Assembly (NCBI GenBank): GCA_964020085.1
Contig: CAXHUQ010000366.1
Location: 39,052 to 103,051, forward strand
Origin: Micromussa lordhowensis
Taxonomy: Eukaryota; Cnidaria; Anthozoa; Scleractinia; Lobophylliidae
Reading direction: 5' to 3'
DNA length: 64,000 bases
Shown: positions 51,391 to 64,000 of the stretch, one piece after another
How positions within the stretch are numbered: position 1 is the stretch's first letter
Layout: every line of letters starts with the position of its first letter
Made by a program: the position numbers and the translations under genes
Notes under the pieces: model-generated
The model's database searches: none
What the model was told of the DNA's origin: nothing
The model's input: the letters and a program-made list of their open reading frames with translations, nothing else

Positions 51391-53161
51391 ATATTCCCAA
51401 GGGACGTCAGGGTGGCCAAATGGTTAACGTGGTGCGCTACGAAGACAGCGAAGGTCGCAGGTCGTGGGTTCGAATCACACTACCGCATAGGGGTTATTCT
51501 CAAACTGGCTTGGGGGCCGAATAACCTCTCCCCGGCTACGTGGTACGTGGAGATTTGGGTCTGCGAACAAGGAATTACTCTCAAACTGGCTTGGGGGCCG
51601 AGTAATTCCTCCCCCAAGAAGTCCTGCGAGGTTTTTTTGGTTTTTATTTCTGCTTGTCTTGATTTTCCTGATCATTTTTTTTTCCTTTTTCCTGCTCGTA
51701 ATTCCTTGTTAGTTTTCCTTTTCCCTACTTTCGGTATTTTTTTAACTTTTCATCAGCGCTAGAAACGGAAAAACAAGAAGCGTTTTGCGGCATTATGGCT
51801 TCCTAAGATTTTTAATTTAGCCCGCGGTGAAATTTTAAGTTACTTTCTTTGTTTTCTTGGCTTAAACTCACTTCTACCAAACATAGGTTGTATTTGATTT
51901 TATTTGATGTGACTTGATTGCAGAATAATTCTTCAATGATCAACTGTTTCATCAAGTCGCAACCTGCCAGAAACTACATTATCGCGTGTTCAGTGTACTA
52001 TTTCTTTGGCATTTGAGATCATCTGGTTCAGAGCGACAACAACGTTTGAACTCCACGAGGGTGTTCACGTCTTAAAACATGGCCACGAACAGAGTGAAAG
52101 GAAATCTCGTCAAAGACCGACCGATCGTGAGTAGCATTTCCTTGCTTTCTCCAATTGAGGCGTTTTCGGGCTAGCTAACTATGAGAAAAAACTGTCTGTC
52201 ATTCGCTAGCGGGAGAGAGATTTGTTTGTGTGACTACCGGTCGATGATCATTGACGTAGGGACAACATACGGAGTGTTCGCTTACTCCTAATTGTGGCCT
52301 AGTTTGCTTAAAGTTCAATCGATTCTCGATGTACGAAGCTCTTGTTCGGTCCATTTAGGACGATGCAGGCCTTCACAGAAAGCCATAGTTCAGCTCTCCG
52401 CTGCGGTTTTGATATGTGGAGGTTTGTGTTGACAAGACGCGAACTTTTTGTTGGAAGCACGGTTATTTTAATTGTACAATTCCTGATTGGATGAAAAGAC
52501 GTTGGATGTAGTCTTTTTGGCCTCAAAAGCCATACAGGAGAGTAATTTCCTTTTAGATGGAGATGCGCAGATGGTACTCTCGAGACGACATGGCCATATT
52601 TATGCACAGTTATATATTTCGGTGCATAGTCTTAACACGGTATTCATAACATCAGACATACATCAGTTAAAAAAAAGAAAATAGGTTGTAGCGTGAACTC
52701 ACTACCAGTCTATAGCCATTCAAAGTTATTTCGTGTAGTAGCACATTGATAAAGAAGGAATTACTCTGTCTTTAAGATACACAGAGCTAAATTCCTCGGC
52801 AAAGGGACGTTTCCAGCATTCAGCTGGATCCAACAATCCCAACAAGCCCGGAAGGGGCTGGCTGGCTGGCTGTCTGCCTGCCTGCCTGCCAACGAAATGG
52901 CTTGGGTGCAAACTGTGTCGATGAACGGGAACGTCCAACACATGTGGGATGCGTTGTCTGTAATACTTAAAATAAACTCACGACAGCTGAAAAACAACGC
53001 ATTTCAATTCTCTTGGCAGTCTAGCAACTTGCCAAGCTCTATGCTGATCTATCGAACTAACAATTTGCTTGAATCTAGTCCATTTTAACTTGTCTGACAT
53101 GCACGCACTCTCAGTCGGACCTCCAAACTTCAAAAACTATCCACCCCGACTATTTATGCTA
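51391..53161 (+). repeat. Unit 30 (1,771 bp)
   Basis: Consensus-like. Candidate Pol III RNA at 51406-51638. Confidence 0.97.
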
Positions 53162-54932
53162 ATATTCCCAAGGGACGTCAGGGTGGCCAAATGGTTAACG
53201 TGGTGCGCTACGAAGACAGCGAAGGTCGCAGGTCGTGGGTTCGAATCACACTACCGCATAGGGGTTATTCTCAAACTGGCTTGGGGGCCGAATAACCTCT
53301 CCCCGGCTACGTGGTACGTGGAGATTTGGGTCTGCGAACAAGGAATTACTCTCAAACTGGCTTGGGGGCCGAGTAATTCCTCCCCCAAGAAGTCCTGCGA
53401 GGTTTTTTTGGTTTTTATTTCTGCTTGTCTTGATTTTCCTGATCATTTTTTTTTCCTTTTTCCTGCTCGTAATTCCTTGTTAGTTTTCCTTTTCCCTACT
53501 TTCGGTATTTTTTTAACTTTTCATCAGCGCTAGAAACGGAAAAACAAGAAGCGTTTTGCGGCATTATGGCTTCCTAAGATTTTTAATTTAGCCCGCGGTG
53601 AAATTTTAAGTTACTTTCTTTGTTTTCTTGGCTTAAACTCACTTCTACCAAACATAGGTTGTATTTGATTTTATTTGATGTGACTTGATTGCAGAATAAT
53701 TCTTCAATGATCAACTGTTTCATCAAGTCGCAACCTGCCAGAAACTACATTATCGCGTGTTCAGTGTACTATTTCTTTGGCATTTGAGATCATCTGGTTC
53801 AGAGCGACAACAACGTTTGAACTCCACGAGGGTGTTCACGTCTTAAAACATGGCCACGAACAGAGTGAAAGGAAATCTCGTCAAAGACCGACCGATCGTG
53901 AGTAGCATTTCCTTGCTTTCTCCAATTGAGGCGTTTTCGGGCTAGCTAACTATGAGAAAAAACTGTCTGTCATTCGCTAGCGGGAGAGAGATTTGTTTGT
54001 GTGACTACCGGTCGATGATCATTGACGTAGGGACAACATACGGAGTGTTCGCTTACTCCTAATTGTGGCCTAGTTTGCTTAAAGTTCAATCGATTCTCGA
54101 TGTACGAAGCTCTTGTTCGGTCCATTTAGGACGATGCAGGCCTTCACAGAAAGCCATAGTTCAGCTCTCTGCTGCGGTTTTGATATGTGGAGGTTTGTGT
54201 TGACAAGACGCGAACTTTTTGTTGGAAGCACGGTTATTTTAATTGTACAATTCCTGATTGGATGAAAAGACGTTGGATGTAGTCTTTTTGGCCTCAAAAG
54301 CCATACAGGAGAGTAATTTCCTTTTAGATGGAGATGCGCAGATGGTACTCTCGAGACGACATGGCCATATTTATGCACAGTTATATATTTCGGTGCATAG
54401 TCTTAACACGGTATTCATAACATCAGACATACATCAGTTAAAAAAAAGAAAATAGGTTGTAGCGTGAACTCACTACCAGTCTATAGCCATTCAAAGTTAT
54501 TTCGTGTAGTAGCACATTGATAAAGAAGGAATTACTCTGTCTTTAAGATACACAGAGCTAAATTCCTCGGCAAAGGGACGTTTCCAGCATTCAGCTGGAT
54601 CCAACAATCCCAACAAGCCCGGAAGGGGCTGGCTGGCTGGCTGTCTGCCTGCCTGCCTGCCAACGAAATGGCTTGGGTGCAAACTGTGTCGATGAACGGG
54701 AACGTCCAACACATGTGGGATGCGTTGTCTGTAATACTTAAAATAAACTCACGACAGCTGAAAAACAACGCATTTCAATTCTCTTGGCAGTCTAGCAACT
54801 TGCCAAGCTCTATGCTGATCTATCGAACTAACAATTTGCTTGAATCTAGTCCATTTTAACTTGTCTGACATGCACGCACTCTCAGTCGGACCTCCAAACT
54901 TCAAAAACTATCCACCCCGACTATTTATGCTA
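53162..54932 (+). repeat. Unit 31 (1,771 bp)
   Basis: T at 54170 in place of C. Candidate Pol III RNA at 53177-53409. Confidence 0.97.
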
Positions 54933-56703
54933 ATATTCCCAAGGGACGTCAGGGTGGCCAAATGGTTAACGTGGTGCGCTACGAAGACAGCGAAGGTCGC
55001 AGGTCGTGGGTTCGAATCACACTACCGCATAGGGGTTATTCTCAAACTGGCTTGGGGGCCGAATAACCTCTCCCCGGCTACGTGGTACGTGGAGATTTGG
55101 GTCTGCGAACAAGGAATTACTCTCAAACTGGCTTGGGGGCCGAGTAATTCCTCCCCCAAGAAGTCCTGCGAGGTTTTTTTGGTTTTTATTTCTGCTTGTC
55201 TTGATTTTCCTGATCATTTTTTTTTCCTTTTTCCTGCTCGTAATTCCTTGTTAGTTTTCCTTTTCCCTACTTTCGGTATTTTTTTAACTTTTCATCAGCG
55301 CTAGAAACGGAAAAACAAGAAGCGTTTTGCGGCATTATGGCTTCCTAAGATTTTTAATTTAGCCCGCGGTGAAATTTTAAGTTACTTTCTTTGTTTTCTT
55401 GGCTTAAACTCACTTCTACCAAACATAGGTTGTATTTGATTTTATTTGATGTGACTTGATTGCAGAATAATTCTTCAATGATCAACTGTTTCATCAAGTC
55501 GCAACCTGCCAGAAACTACATTATCGCGTGTTCAGTGTACTATTTCTTTGGCATTTGAGATCATCTGGTTCAGAGCGACAACAACGTTTGAACTCCACGA
55601 GGGTGTTCACGTCTTAAAACATGGCCACGAACAGAGTGAAAGGAAATCTCGTCAAAGACCGACCGATCGTGAGTAGCATTTCCTTGCTTTCTCCAATTGA
55701 GGCGTTTTCGGGCTAGCTAACTATGAGAAAAAACTGTCTGTCATTCGCTAGCGGGAGAGAGATTTGTTTGTGTGACTACCGGTCGATGATCATTGACGTA
55801 GGGACAACATACGGAGTGTTCGCTTACTCCTAATTGTGGCCTAGTTTGCTTAAAGTTCAATCGATTCTCGATGTACGAAGCTCTTGTTCGGTCCATTTAG
55901 GACGATGCAGGCCTTCACAGAAAGCCATAGTTCAGCTCTCCGCTGCGGTTTTGATATGTGGAGGTTTGTGTTGACAAGACGCGAACTTTTTGTTGGAAGC
56001 ACGGTTATTTTAATTGTACAATTCCTGATTGGATGAAAAGACGTTGGATGTAGTCTTTTTGGCCTCAAAAGCCATACAGGAGAGTAATTTCCTTTTAGAT
56101 GGAGATGCGCAGATGGTACTCTCGAGACGACATGGCCATATTTATGCACAGTTATATATTTCGGTGCATAGTCTTAACACGGTATTCATAACATCAGACA
56201 TACATCAGTTAAAAAAAAGAAAATAGGTTGTAGCGTGAACTCACTACCAGTCTATAGCCATTCAAAGTTATTTCGTGTAGTAGCACATTGATAAAGAAGG
56301 AATTACTCTGTCTTTAAGATACACAGAGCTAAATTCCTCGGCAAAGGGACGTTTCCAGCATTCAGCTGGATCCAACAATCCCAACAAGCCCGGAAGGGGC
56401 TGGCTGGCTGGCTGTCTGCCTGCCTGCCTGCCAACGAAATGGCTTGGGTGCAAACTGTGTCGATGAACGGGAACGTCCAACACATGTGGGATGCGTTGTC
56501 TGTAATACTTAAAATAAACTCACGACAGCTGAAAAACAACGCATTTCAATTCTCTTGGCAGTCTAGCAACTTGCCAAGCTCTATGCTGATCTATCGAACT
56601 AACAATTTGCTTGAATCTAGTCCATTTTAACTTGTCTGACATGCACGCACTCTCAGTCGGACCTCCAAACTTCAAAAACTATCCACCCCGACTATTTATG
56701 CTA
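54933..56703 (+). repeat. Unit 32 (1,771 bp)
   Basis: Consensus-like. Candidate Pol III RNA at 54948-55180. Confidence 0.97.
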
Positions 56704-58474
56704 ATATTCCCAAGGGACGTCAGGGTGGCCAAATGGTTAACGTGGTGCGCTACGAAGACAGCGAAGGTCGCAGGTCGTGGGTTCGAATCACACTACCGCA
56801 TAGGGGTTATTCTCAAACTGGCTTGGGGGCCGAATAACCTCTCCCCGGCTACGTGGTACGTGGAGATTTGGGTCTGCGAACAAGGAATTACTCTCAAACT
56901 GGCTTGGGGGCCGAGTAATTCCTCCCCCAAGAAGTCCTGCGAGGTTTTTTTGGTTTTTATTTCTGCTTGTCTTGATTTTCCTGATCATTTTTTTTTCCTT
57001 TTTCCTGCTCGTAATTCCTTGTTAGTTTTCCTTTTCCCTACTTTCGGTATTTTTTTAACTTTTCATCAGCGCTAGAAACGGAAAAACAAGAAGCGTTTTG
57101 CGGCATTATGGCTTCCTAAGATTTTTAATTTAGCCCGCGGTGAAATTTTAAGTTACTTTCTTTGTTTTCTTGGCTTAAACTCACTTCTACCAAACATAGG
57201 TTGTATTTGATTTTATTTGATGTGACTTGATTGCAGAATAATTCTTCAATGATCAACTGTTTCATCAAGTCGCAACCTGCCAGAAACTACATTATCGCGT
57301 GTTCAGTGTACTATTTCTTTGGCATTTGAGATCATCTGGTTCAGAGCGACAACAACGTTTGAACTCCACGAGGGTGTTCACGTCTTAAAACATGGCCACG
57401 AACAGAGTGAAAGGAAATCTCGTCAAAGACCGACCGATCGTGAGTAGCATTTCCTTGCTTTCTCCAATTGAGGCGTTTTCGGGCTAGCTAACTATGAGAA
57501 AAAACTGTCTGTCATTCGCTAGCGGGAGAGAGATTTGTTTGTGTGACTACCGGTCGATGATCATTGACGTAGGGACAACATACGGAGTGTTCGCTTACTC
57601 CTAATTGTGGCCTAGTTTGCTTAAAGTTCAATCGATTCTCGATGTACGAAGCTCTTGTTCGGTCCATTTAGGACGATGCAGGCCTTCACAGAAAGCCATA
57701 GTTCAGCTCTCCGCTGCGGTTTTGATATGTGGAGGTTTGTGTTGACAAGACGCGAACTTTTTGTTGGAAGCACGGTTATTTTAATTGTACAATTCCTGAT
57801 TGGATGAAAAGACGTTGGATGTAGTCTTTTTGGCCTCAAAAGCCATACAGGAGAGTAATTTCCTTTTAGATGGAGATGCGCAGATGGTACTCTCGAGACG
57901 ACATGGCCATATTTATGCACAGTTATATATTTCGGTGCATAGTCTTAACACGGTATTCATAACATCAGACATACATCAGTTAAAAAAAAGAAAATAGGTT
58001 GTAGCGTGAACTCACTACCAGTCTATAGCCATTCAAAGTTATTTCGTGTAGTAGCACATTGATAAAGAAGGAATTACTCTGTCTTTAAGATACACAGAGC
58101 TAAATTCCTCGGCAAAGGGACGTTTCCAGCATTCAGCTGGATCCAACAATCCCAACAAGCCCGGAAGGGGCTGGCTGGCTGGCTGTCTGCCTGCCTGCCT
58201 GCCAACGAAATGGCTTGGGTGCAAACTGTGTCGATGAACGGGAACGTCCAACACATGTGGGATGCGTTGTCTGTAATACTTAAAATAAACTCACGACAGC
58301 TGAAAAACAACGCATTTCAATTCTCTTGGCAGTCTAGCAACTTGCCAAGCTCTATGCTGATCTATCGAACTAACAATTTGCTTGAATCTAGTCCATTTTA
58401 ACTTGTCTGACATGCACGCACTCTCAGTCGGACCTCCAAACTTCAAAAACTATCCACCCCGACTATTTATGCTA
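56704..58474 (+). repeat. Unit 33 (1,771 bp)
   Basis: Consensus-like. Candidate Pol III RNA at 56719-56951. Confidence 0.97.
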
Positions 58475-60245
58475 ATATTCCCAAGGGACGTCAGGGTGGC
58501 CAAATGGTTAACGTGGTGCGCTACGAAGACAGCGAAGGTCGCAGGTCGTGGGTTCGAATCACACTACCGCATAGGGGTTATTCTCAAACTGGCTTGGGGG
58601 CCGAATAACCTCTCCCCGGCTACGTGGTACGTGGAGATTTGGGTCTGCGAACAAGGAATTACTCTCAAACTGGCTTGGGGGCCGAGTAATTCCTCCCCCA
58701 AGAAGTCCTGCGAGGTTTTTTTGGTTTTTATTTCTGCTTGTCTTGATTTTCCTGATCATTTTTTTTTCCTTTTTCCTGCTCGTAATTCCTTGTTAGTTTT
58801 CCTTTTCCCTACTTTCGGTATTTTTTTAACTTTTCATCAGCGCTAGAAACGGAAAAACAAGAAGCGTTTTGCGGCATTATGGCTTCCTAAGATTTTTAAT
58901 TTAGCCCGCGGTGAAATTTTAAGTTACTTTCTTTGTTTTCTTGGCTTAAACTCACTTCTACCAAACATAGGTTGTATTTGATTTTATTTGATGTGACTTG
59001 ATTGCAGAATAATTCTTCAATGATCAACTGTTTCATCAAGTCGCAACCTGCCAGAAACTACATTATCGCGTGTTCAGTGTACTATTTCTTTGGCATTTGA
59101 GATCATCTGGTTCAGAGCGACAACAACGTTTGAACTCCACGAGGGTGTTCACGTCTTAAAACATGGCCACGAACAGAGTGAAAGGAAATCTCGTCAAAGA
59201 CCGACCGATCGTGAGTAGCATTTCCTTGCTTTCTCCAATTGAGGCGTTTTCGGGCTAGCTAACTATGAGAAAAAACTGTCTGTCATTCGCTAGCGGGAGA
59301 GAGATTTGTTTGTGTGACTACCGGTCGATGATCATTGACGTAGGGACAACATACGGAGTGTTCGCTTACTCCTAATTGTGGCCTAGTTTGCTTAAAGTTC
59401 AATCGATTCTCGATGTACGAAGCTCTTGTTCGGTCCATTTAGGACGATGCAGGCCTTCACAGAAAGCCATAGTTCAGCTCTCCGCTGCGGTTTTGATATG
59501 TGGAGGTTTGTGTTGACAAGACGCGAACTTTTTGTTGGAAGCACGGTTATTTTAATTGTACAATTCCTGATTGGATGAAAAGACGTTGGATGTAGTCTTT
59601 TTGGCCTCAAAAGCCATACAGGAGAGTAATTTCCTTTTAGATGGAGATGCGCAGATGGTACTCTCGAGACGACATGGCCATATTTATGCACAGTTATATA
59701 TTTCGGTGCATAGTCTTAACACGGTATTCATAACATCAGACATACATCAGTTAAAAAAAAGAAAATAGGTTGTAGCGTGAACTCACTACCAGTCTATAGC
59801 CATTCAAAGTTATTTCGTGTAGTAGCACATTGATAAAGAAGGAATTACTCTGTCTTTAAGATACACAGAGCTAAATTCCTCGGCAAAGGGACGTTTCCAG
59901 CATTCAGCTGGATCCAACAATCCCAACAAGCCCGGAAGGGGCTGGCTGGCTGGCTGTCTGCCTGCCTGCCTGCCAACGAAATGGCTTGGGTGCAAACTGT
60001 GTCGATGAACGGGAACGTCCAACACATGTGGGATGCGTTGTCTGTAATACTTAAAATAAACTCACGACAGCTGAAAAACAACGCATTTCAATTCTCTTGG
60101 CAGTCTAGCAACTTGCCAAGCTCTATGCTGATCTATCGAACTAACAATTTGCTTGAATCTAGTCCATTTTAACTTGTCTGACATGCACGCACTCTCAGTC
60201 GGACCTCCAAACTTCAAAAACTATCCAGCCCGACTATTTATGCTA
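58475..60245 (+). repeat. Unit 34 (1,771 bp)
   Basis: G at 60228 in the CCACCCC motif ahead of unit 35. Candidate Pol III RNA at 58490-58722. Confidence 0.97.
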
Positions 60246-62016
60246 ATATTCCCAAGGGACGTCAGGGTGGCCAAATGGTTAACGTGGTGCGCTACGAAGA
60301 CAGCGAAGGTCGCAGGTCGTGGGTTCGAATCACACTACCGCATAGGGGTTATTCTCAAACTGGCTTGGGGGCCGAATAACCTCTCCCCGGCTACGTGGTA
60401 CGTGGAGATTTGGGTCTGCGAACAAGGAATTACTCTCAAACTGGCTTGGGGGCCGAGTAATTCCTCCCCCAAGAAGTCCTGCGAGGTTTTTTTGGTTTTT
60501 ATTTCTGCTTGTCTTGATTTTCCTGATCATTTTTTTTTCCTTTTTCCTGCTCGTAATTCCTTGTTAGTTTTCCTTTTCCCTACTTTCGGTATTTTTTTAA
60601 CTTTTCATCAGCGCTAGAAACGGAAAAACAAGAAGCGTTTTGCGGCATTATGGCTTCCTAAGATTTTTAATTTAGCCCGCGGTGAAATTTTAAGTTACTT
60701 TCTTTGTTTTCTTGGCTTAAACTCACTTCTACCAAACATAGGTTGTATTTGATTTTATTTGATGTGACTTGATTGCAGAATAATTCTTCAATGATCAACT
60801 GTTTCATCAAGTCGCAACCTGCCAGAAACTACATTATCGCGTGTTCAGTGTACTATTTCTTTGGCATTTGAGATCATCTGGTTCAGAGCGACAACAACGT
60901 TTGAACTCCACGAGGGTGTTCACGTCTTAAAACATGGCCACGAACAGAGTGAAAGGAAATCTCGTCAAAGACCGACCGATCGTGAGTAGCATTTCCTTGC
61001 TTTCTCCAATTGAGGCGTTTTCGGGCTAGCTAACTATGAGAAAAAACTGTCTGTCATTCGCTAGCGGGAGAGAGATTTGTTTGTGTGACTACCGGTCGAT
61101 GATCATTGACGTAGGGACAACATACGGAGTGTTCGCTTACTCCTAATTGTGGCCTAGTTTGCTTAAAGTTCAATCGATTCTCGATGTACGAAGCTCTTGT
61201 TCGGTCCATTTAGGACGATGCAGGCCTTCACAGAAAGCCATAGTTCAGCTCTCCGCTGCAGTTTTGATATGTGGAGGTTTGTGTTGACAAGACGCGAACT
61301 TTTTGTTGGAAGCACGGTTATTTTAATTGTACAATTCCTGATTGGATGAAAAGACGTTGGATGTAGTCTTTTTGGCCTCAAAAGCCATACAGGAGAGTAA
61401 TTTCCTTTTAGATGGAGATGCGCAGATGGTACTCTCGAGACGACATGGCCATATTTATGCACAGTTATATATTTCGGTGCATAGTCTTAACACGGTATTC
61501 ATAACATCAGACATACATCAGTTAAAAAAAAGAAAATAGGTTGTAGCGTGAACTCACTACCAGTCTATAGCCATTCAAAGTTATTTCGTGTAGTAGCACA
61601 TTGATAAAGAAGGAATTACTCTGTCTTTAAGATACACAGAGCTAAATTCCTCGGCAAAGGGACGTTTCCAGCATTCAGCTGGATCCAACAATCCCAACAA
61701 GCCCGGAAGGGGCTGGCTGGCTGGCTGTCTGCCTGCCTGCCTGCCAACGAAATGGCTTGGGTGCAAACTGTGTCGATGAACGGGAACGTCCAACACATGT
61801 GGGATGCGTTGTCTGTAATACTTAAAATAAACTCACGACAGCTGAAAAACAACGCATTTCAATTCTCTTGGCAGTCTAGCAACTTGCCAAGCTCTATGCT
61901 GATCTATCGAACTAACAATTTGCTTGAATCTAGTCCATTTTAACTTGTCTGACATGCACGCACTCTCAGTCGGACCTCCAAACTTCAAAAACTATCCACC
62001 CCGACTATTTATGCTA
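60246..62016 (+). repeat. Unit 35 (1,771 bp)
   Basis: A at 61260 in place of G. Candidate Pol III RNA at 60261-60493. Confidence 0.97.
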
Positions 62017-63787
62017 ATATTCCCAAGGGACGTCAGGGTGGCCAAATGGTTAACGTGGTGCGCTACGAAGACAGCGAAGGTCGCAGGTCGTGGGTTCGAA
62101 TCACACTACCGCATAGGGGTTATTCTCAAACTGGCTTGGGGGCCGAATAACCTCTCCCCGGCTACGTGGTACGTGGAGATTTGGGTCTGCGAACAAGGAA
62201 TTACTCTCAAACTGGCTTGGGGGCCGAGTAATTCCTCCCCCAAGAAGTCCTGCGAGGTTTTTTTGGTTTTTATTTCTGCTTGTCTTGATTTTCCTGATCA
62301 TTTTTTTTTCCTTTTTCCTGCTCGTAATTCCTTGTTAGTTTTCCTTTTCCCTACTTTCGGTATTTTTTTAACTTTTCATCAGCGCTAGAAACGGAAAAAC
62401 AAGAAGCGTTTTGCGGCATTATGGCTTCCTAAGATTTTTAATTTAGCCCGCGGTGAAATTTTAAGTTACTTTCTTTGTTTTCTTGGCTTAAACTCACTTC
62501 TACCAAACATAGGTTGTATTTGATTTTATTTGATGTGACTTGATTGCAGAATAATTCTTCAATGATCAACTGTTTCATCAAGTCGCAACCTGCCAGAAAC
62601 TACATTATCGCGTGTTCAGTGTACTATTTCTTTGGCATTTGAGATCATCTGGTTCAGAGCGACAACAACGTTTGAACTCCACGAGGGTGTTCACGTCTTA
62701 AAACATGGCCACGAACAGAGTGAAAGGAAATCTCGTCAAAGACCGACCGATCGTGAGTAGCATTTCCTTGCTTTCTCCAATTGAGGCGTTTTCGGGCTAG
62801 CTAACTATGAGAAAAAACTGTCTGTCATTCGCTAGCGGGAGAGAGATTTGTTTGTGTGACTACCGGTCGATGATCATTGACGTAGGGACAACATACGGAG
62901 TGTTCGCTTACTCCTAATTGTGGCCTAGTTTGCTTAAAGTTCAATCGATTCTCGATGTACGAAGCTCTTGTTCGGTCCATTTAGGACGATGCAGGCCTTC
63001 ACAGAAAGCCATAGTTCAGCTCTCCGCTGCGGTTTTGATATGTGGAGGTTTGTGTTGACAAGACGCGAACTTTTTGTTGGAAGCACGGTTATTTTAATTG
63101 TACAATTCCTGATTGGATGAAAAGACGTTGGATGTAGTCTTTTTGGCCTCAAAAGCCATACAGGAGAGTAATTTCCTTTTAGATGGAGATGCGCAGATGG
63201 TACTCTCGAGACGACATGGCCATATTTATGCACAGTTATATATTTCGGTGCATAGTCTTAACACGGTATTCATAACATCAGACATACATCAGTTAAAAAA
63301 AAGAAAATAGGTTGTAGCGTGAACTCACTACCAGTCTATAGCCATTCAAAGTTATTTCGTGTAGTAGCACATTGATAAAGACGGAATTACTCTGTCTTTA
63401 AGATACACAGAGCTAAATTCCTCGGCAAAGGGACGTTTCCAGCATTCAGCTGGATCCAACAATCCCAACAAGCCCGGAAGGGGCTGGCTGGCTGGCTGTC
63501 TGCCTGCCTGCCTGCCAACGAAATGGCTTGGGTGCAAACTGTGTCGATGAACGGGAACGTCCAACACATGTGGGATGCGTTGTCTGTAATACTTAAAATA
63601 AACTCACGACAGCTGAAAAACAACGCATTTCAATTCTCTTGGCAGTCTAGCAACTTGCCAAGCTCTATGCTGATCTATCGAACTAACAATTTGCTTGAAT
63701 CTAGTCCATTTTAACTTGTCTGACATGCACGCACTCTCAGTCGGACCTCCAAACTTCAAAAACTATCCACCCCGACTATTTATGCTA
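62017..63787 (+). repeat. Unit 36 (1,771 bp)
   Basis: C at 63382 at the base of hairpin 3. Candidate Pol III RNA at 62032-62264. Confidence 0.97.
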
Positions 63788-64000
63788 ATATTCCCAAGGG
63801 ACGTCAGGGTGGCCAAATGGTTAACGTGGTGCGCTACGAAGACAGCGAAGGTCGCAGGTCGTGGGTTCGAATCACACTACCGCATAGGGGTTATTCTCAA
63901 ACTGGCTTGGGGGCCGAATAACCTCTCCCCGGCTACGTGGTACGTGGAGATTTGGGTCTGCGAACAAGGAATTACTCTCAAACTGGCTTGGGGGCCGAGT
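63788..64000 (+). repeat. Unit 37, cut by the window end (213 bp)
   Basis: Contains the tRNA-like head, hairpin 1 and hairpin 2 up to the first bases of its 3' arm. The window ends here, not the array. Confidence 0.97.

Larger units (their letters stand above)
1..64000. repeat. Megasatellite array, ~1,771-bp unit, 36 complete copies plus a partial one
   Basis: The same sequence recurs head to tail, always in the same orientation, through the whole window. Most units are exactly 1,771 bp; the others are 1,770, 1,772, 1,775, 1,776 or 1,779 bp. Length differences come only from a T tract (8-10 T) near offset 285 and from a GGCT/GCCT microsatellite near offset 1466. Substitutions amount to roughly one per one or two units, so pairwise identity is close to 99.9%. 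Unique sequence does not appear at either end. Such uniformity implies recent amplification or continuing homogenisation by unequal crossing-over, gene conversion or rolling-circle insertion. The unit is far longer than a typical alpha-type satellite and more like an rDNA- or snRNA-style tandem gene array, but no known RNA gene family was recognised. Confidence 0.99.

Noticed and set aside
1..64000. CRISPR array
   Set aside because: The whole 1.77-kb unit repeats with no variable spacers, and the sequence is eukaryotic in character.

Overview
The window is one uninterrupted head-to-tail array of a single ~1,771-bp unit: 36 complete copies (1-63787) plus the first 213 bp of a 37th. No unique flanking sequence is present, so the array continues beyond both ends. 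Copies differ by only a handful of substitutions, changes in the length of one T tract, and whole-tetranucleotide changes in one microsatellite. I set the unit start arbitrarily at the phase of base 1; 'offset n' below means base n counted from a unit start.

The DNA looks eukaryotic, probably a metazoan (an invertebrate such as a cnidarian is only a guess). Reasons: an internal RNA polymerase III promoter in a tRNA-like sequence, intron-type splice signals, a Kozak-type ATG, a GGCT/GCCT microsatellite, no ribosome-binding sites or operons, and no long open reading frame. I recognise no protein-coding gene, no rRNA and no known snRNA on either strand. The open frames of 60-154 codons look incidental: one is lengthened or cut by T-tract slippage, and they overlap each other on both strands.

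Layout of one unit (unit 1): 16-97, tRNA-Leu-like head with A box and B box; 99-139 and 180-220, two 11-bp hairpins with an identical 19-nt loop and stems that differ by compensatory changes; 242-248, T7, a Pol III terminator candidate; 249-361, T-rich tract with a variable T run; 534-736, exon-like segment (splice acceptor, AAAACATGG start, splice donor); 785-1300, no recognised feature; 1366-1406, a third hairpin reusing the arm of hairpin 2; 1466-1500, the microsatellite; about 1751-1773, a cluster of promoter-like motifs just ahead of the next unit's tRNA-like head.

My best reading is a recently amplified, strongly homogenised megasatellite that carries a Pol III-type (SINE-like or novel small RNA) transcription unit of about 233 nt in every copy. 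Rare variants shared by neighbouring copies, especially in units 22-28, record recent unequal exchange or gene conversion. Whether the RNA is made and does anything cannot be settled from sequence alone. Variant lists come from reading by eye, not from a computed alignment.
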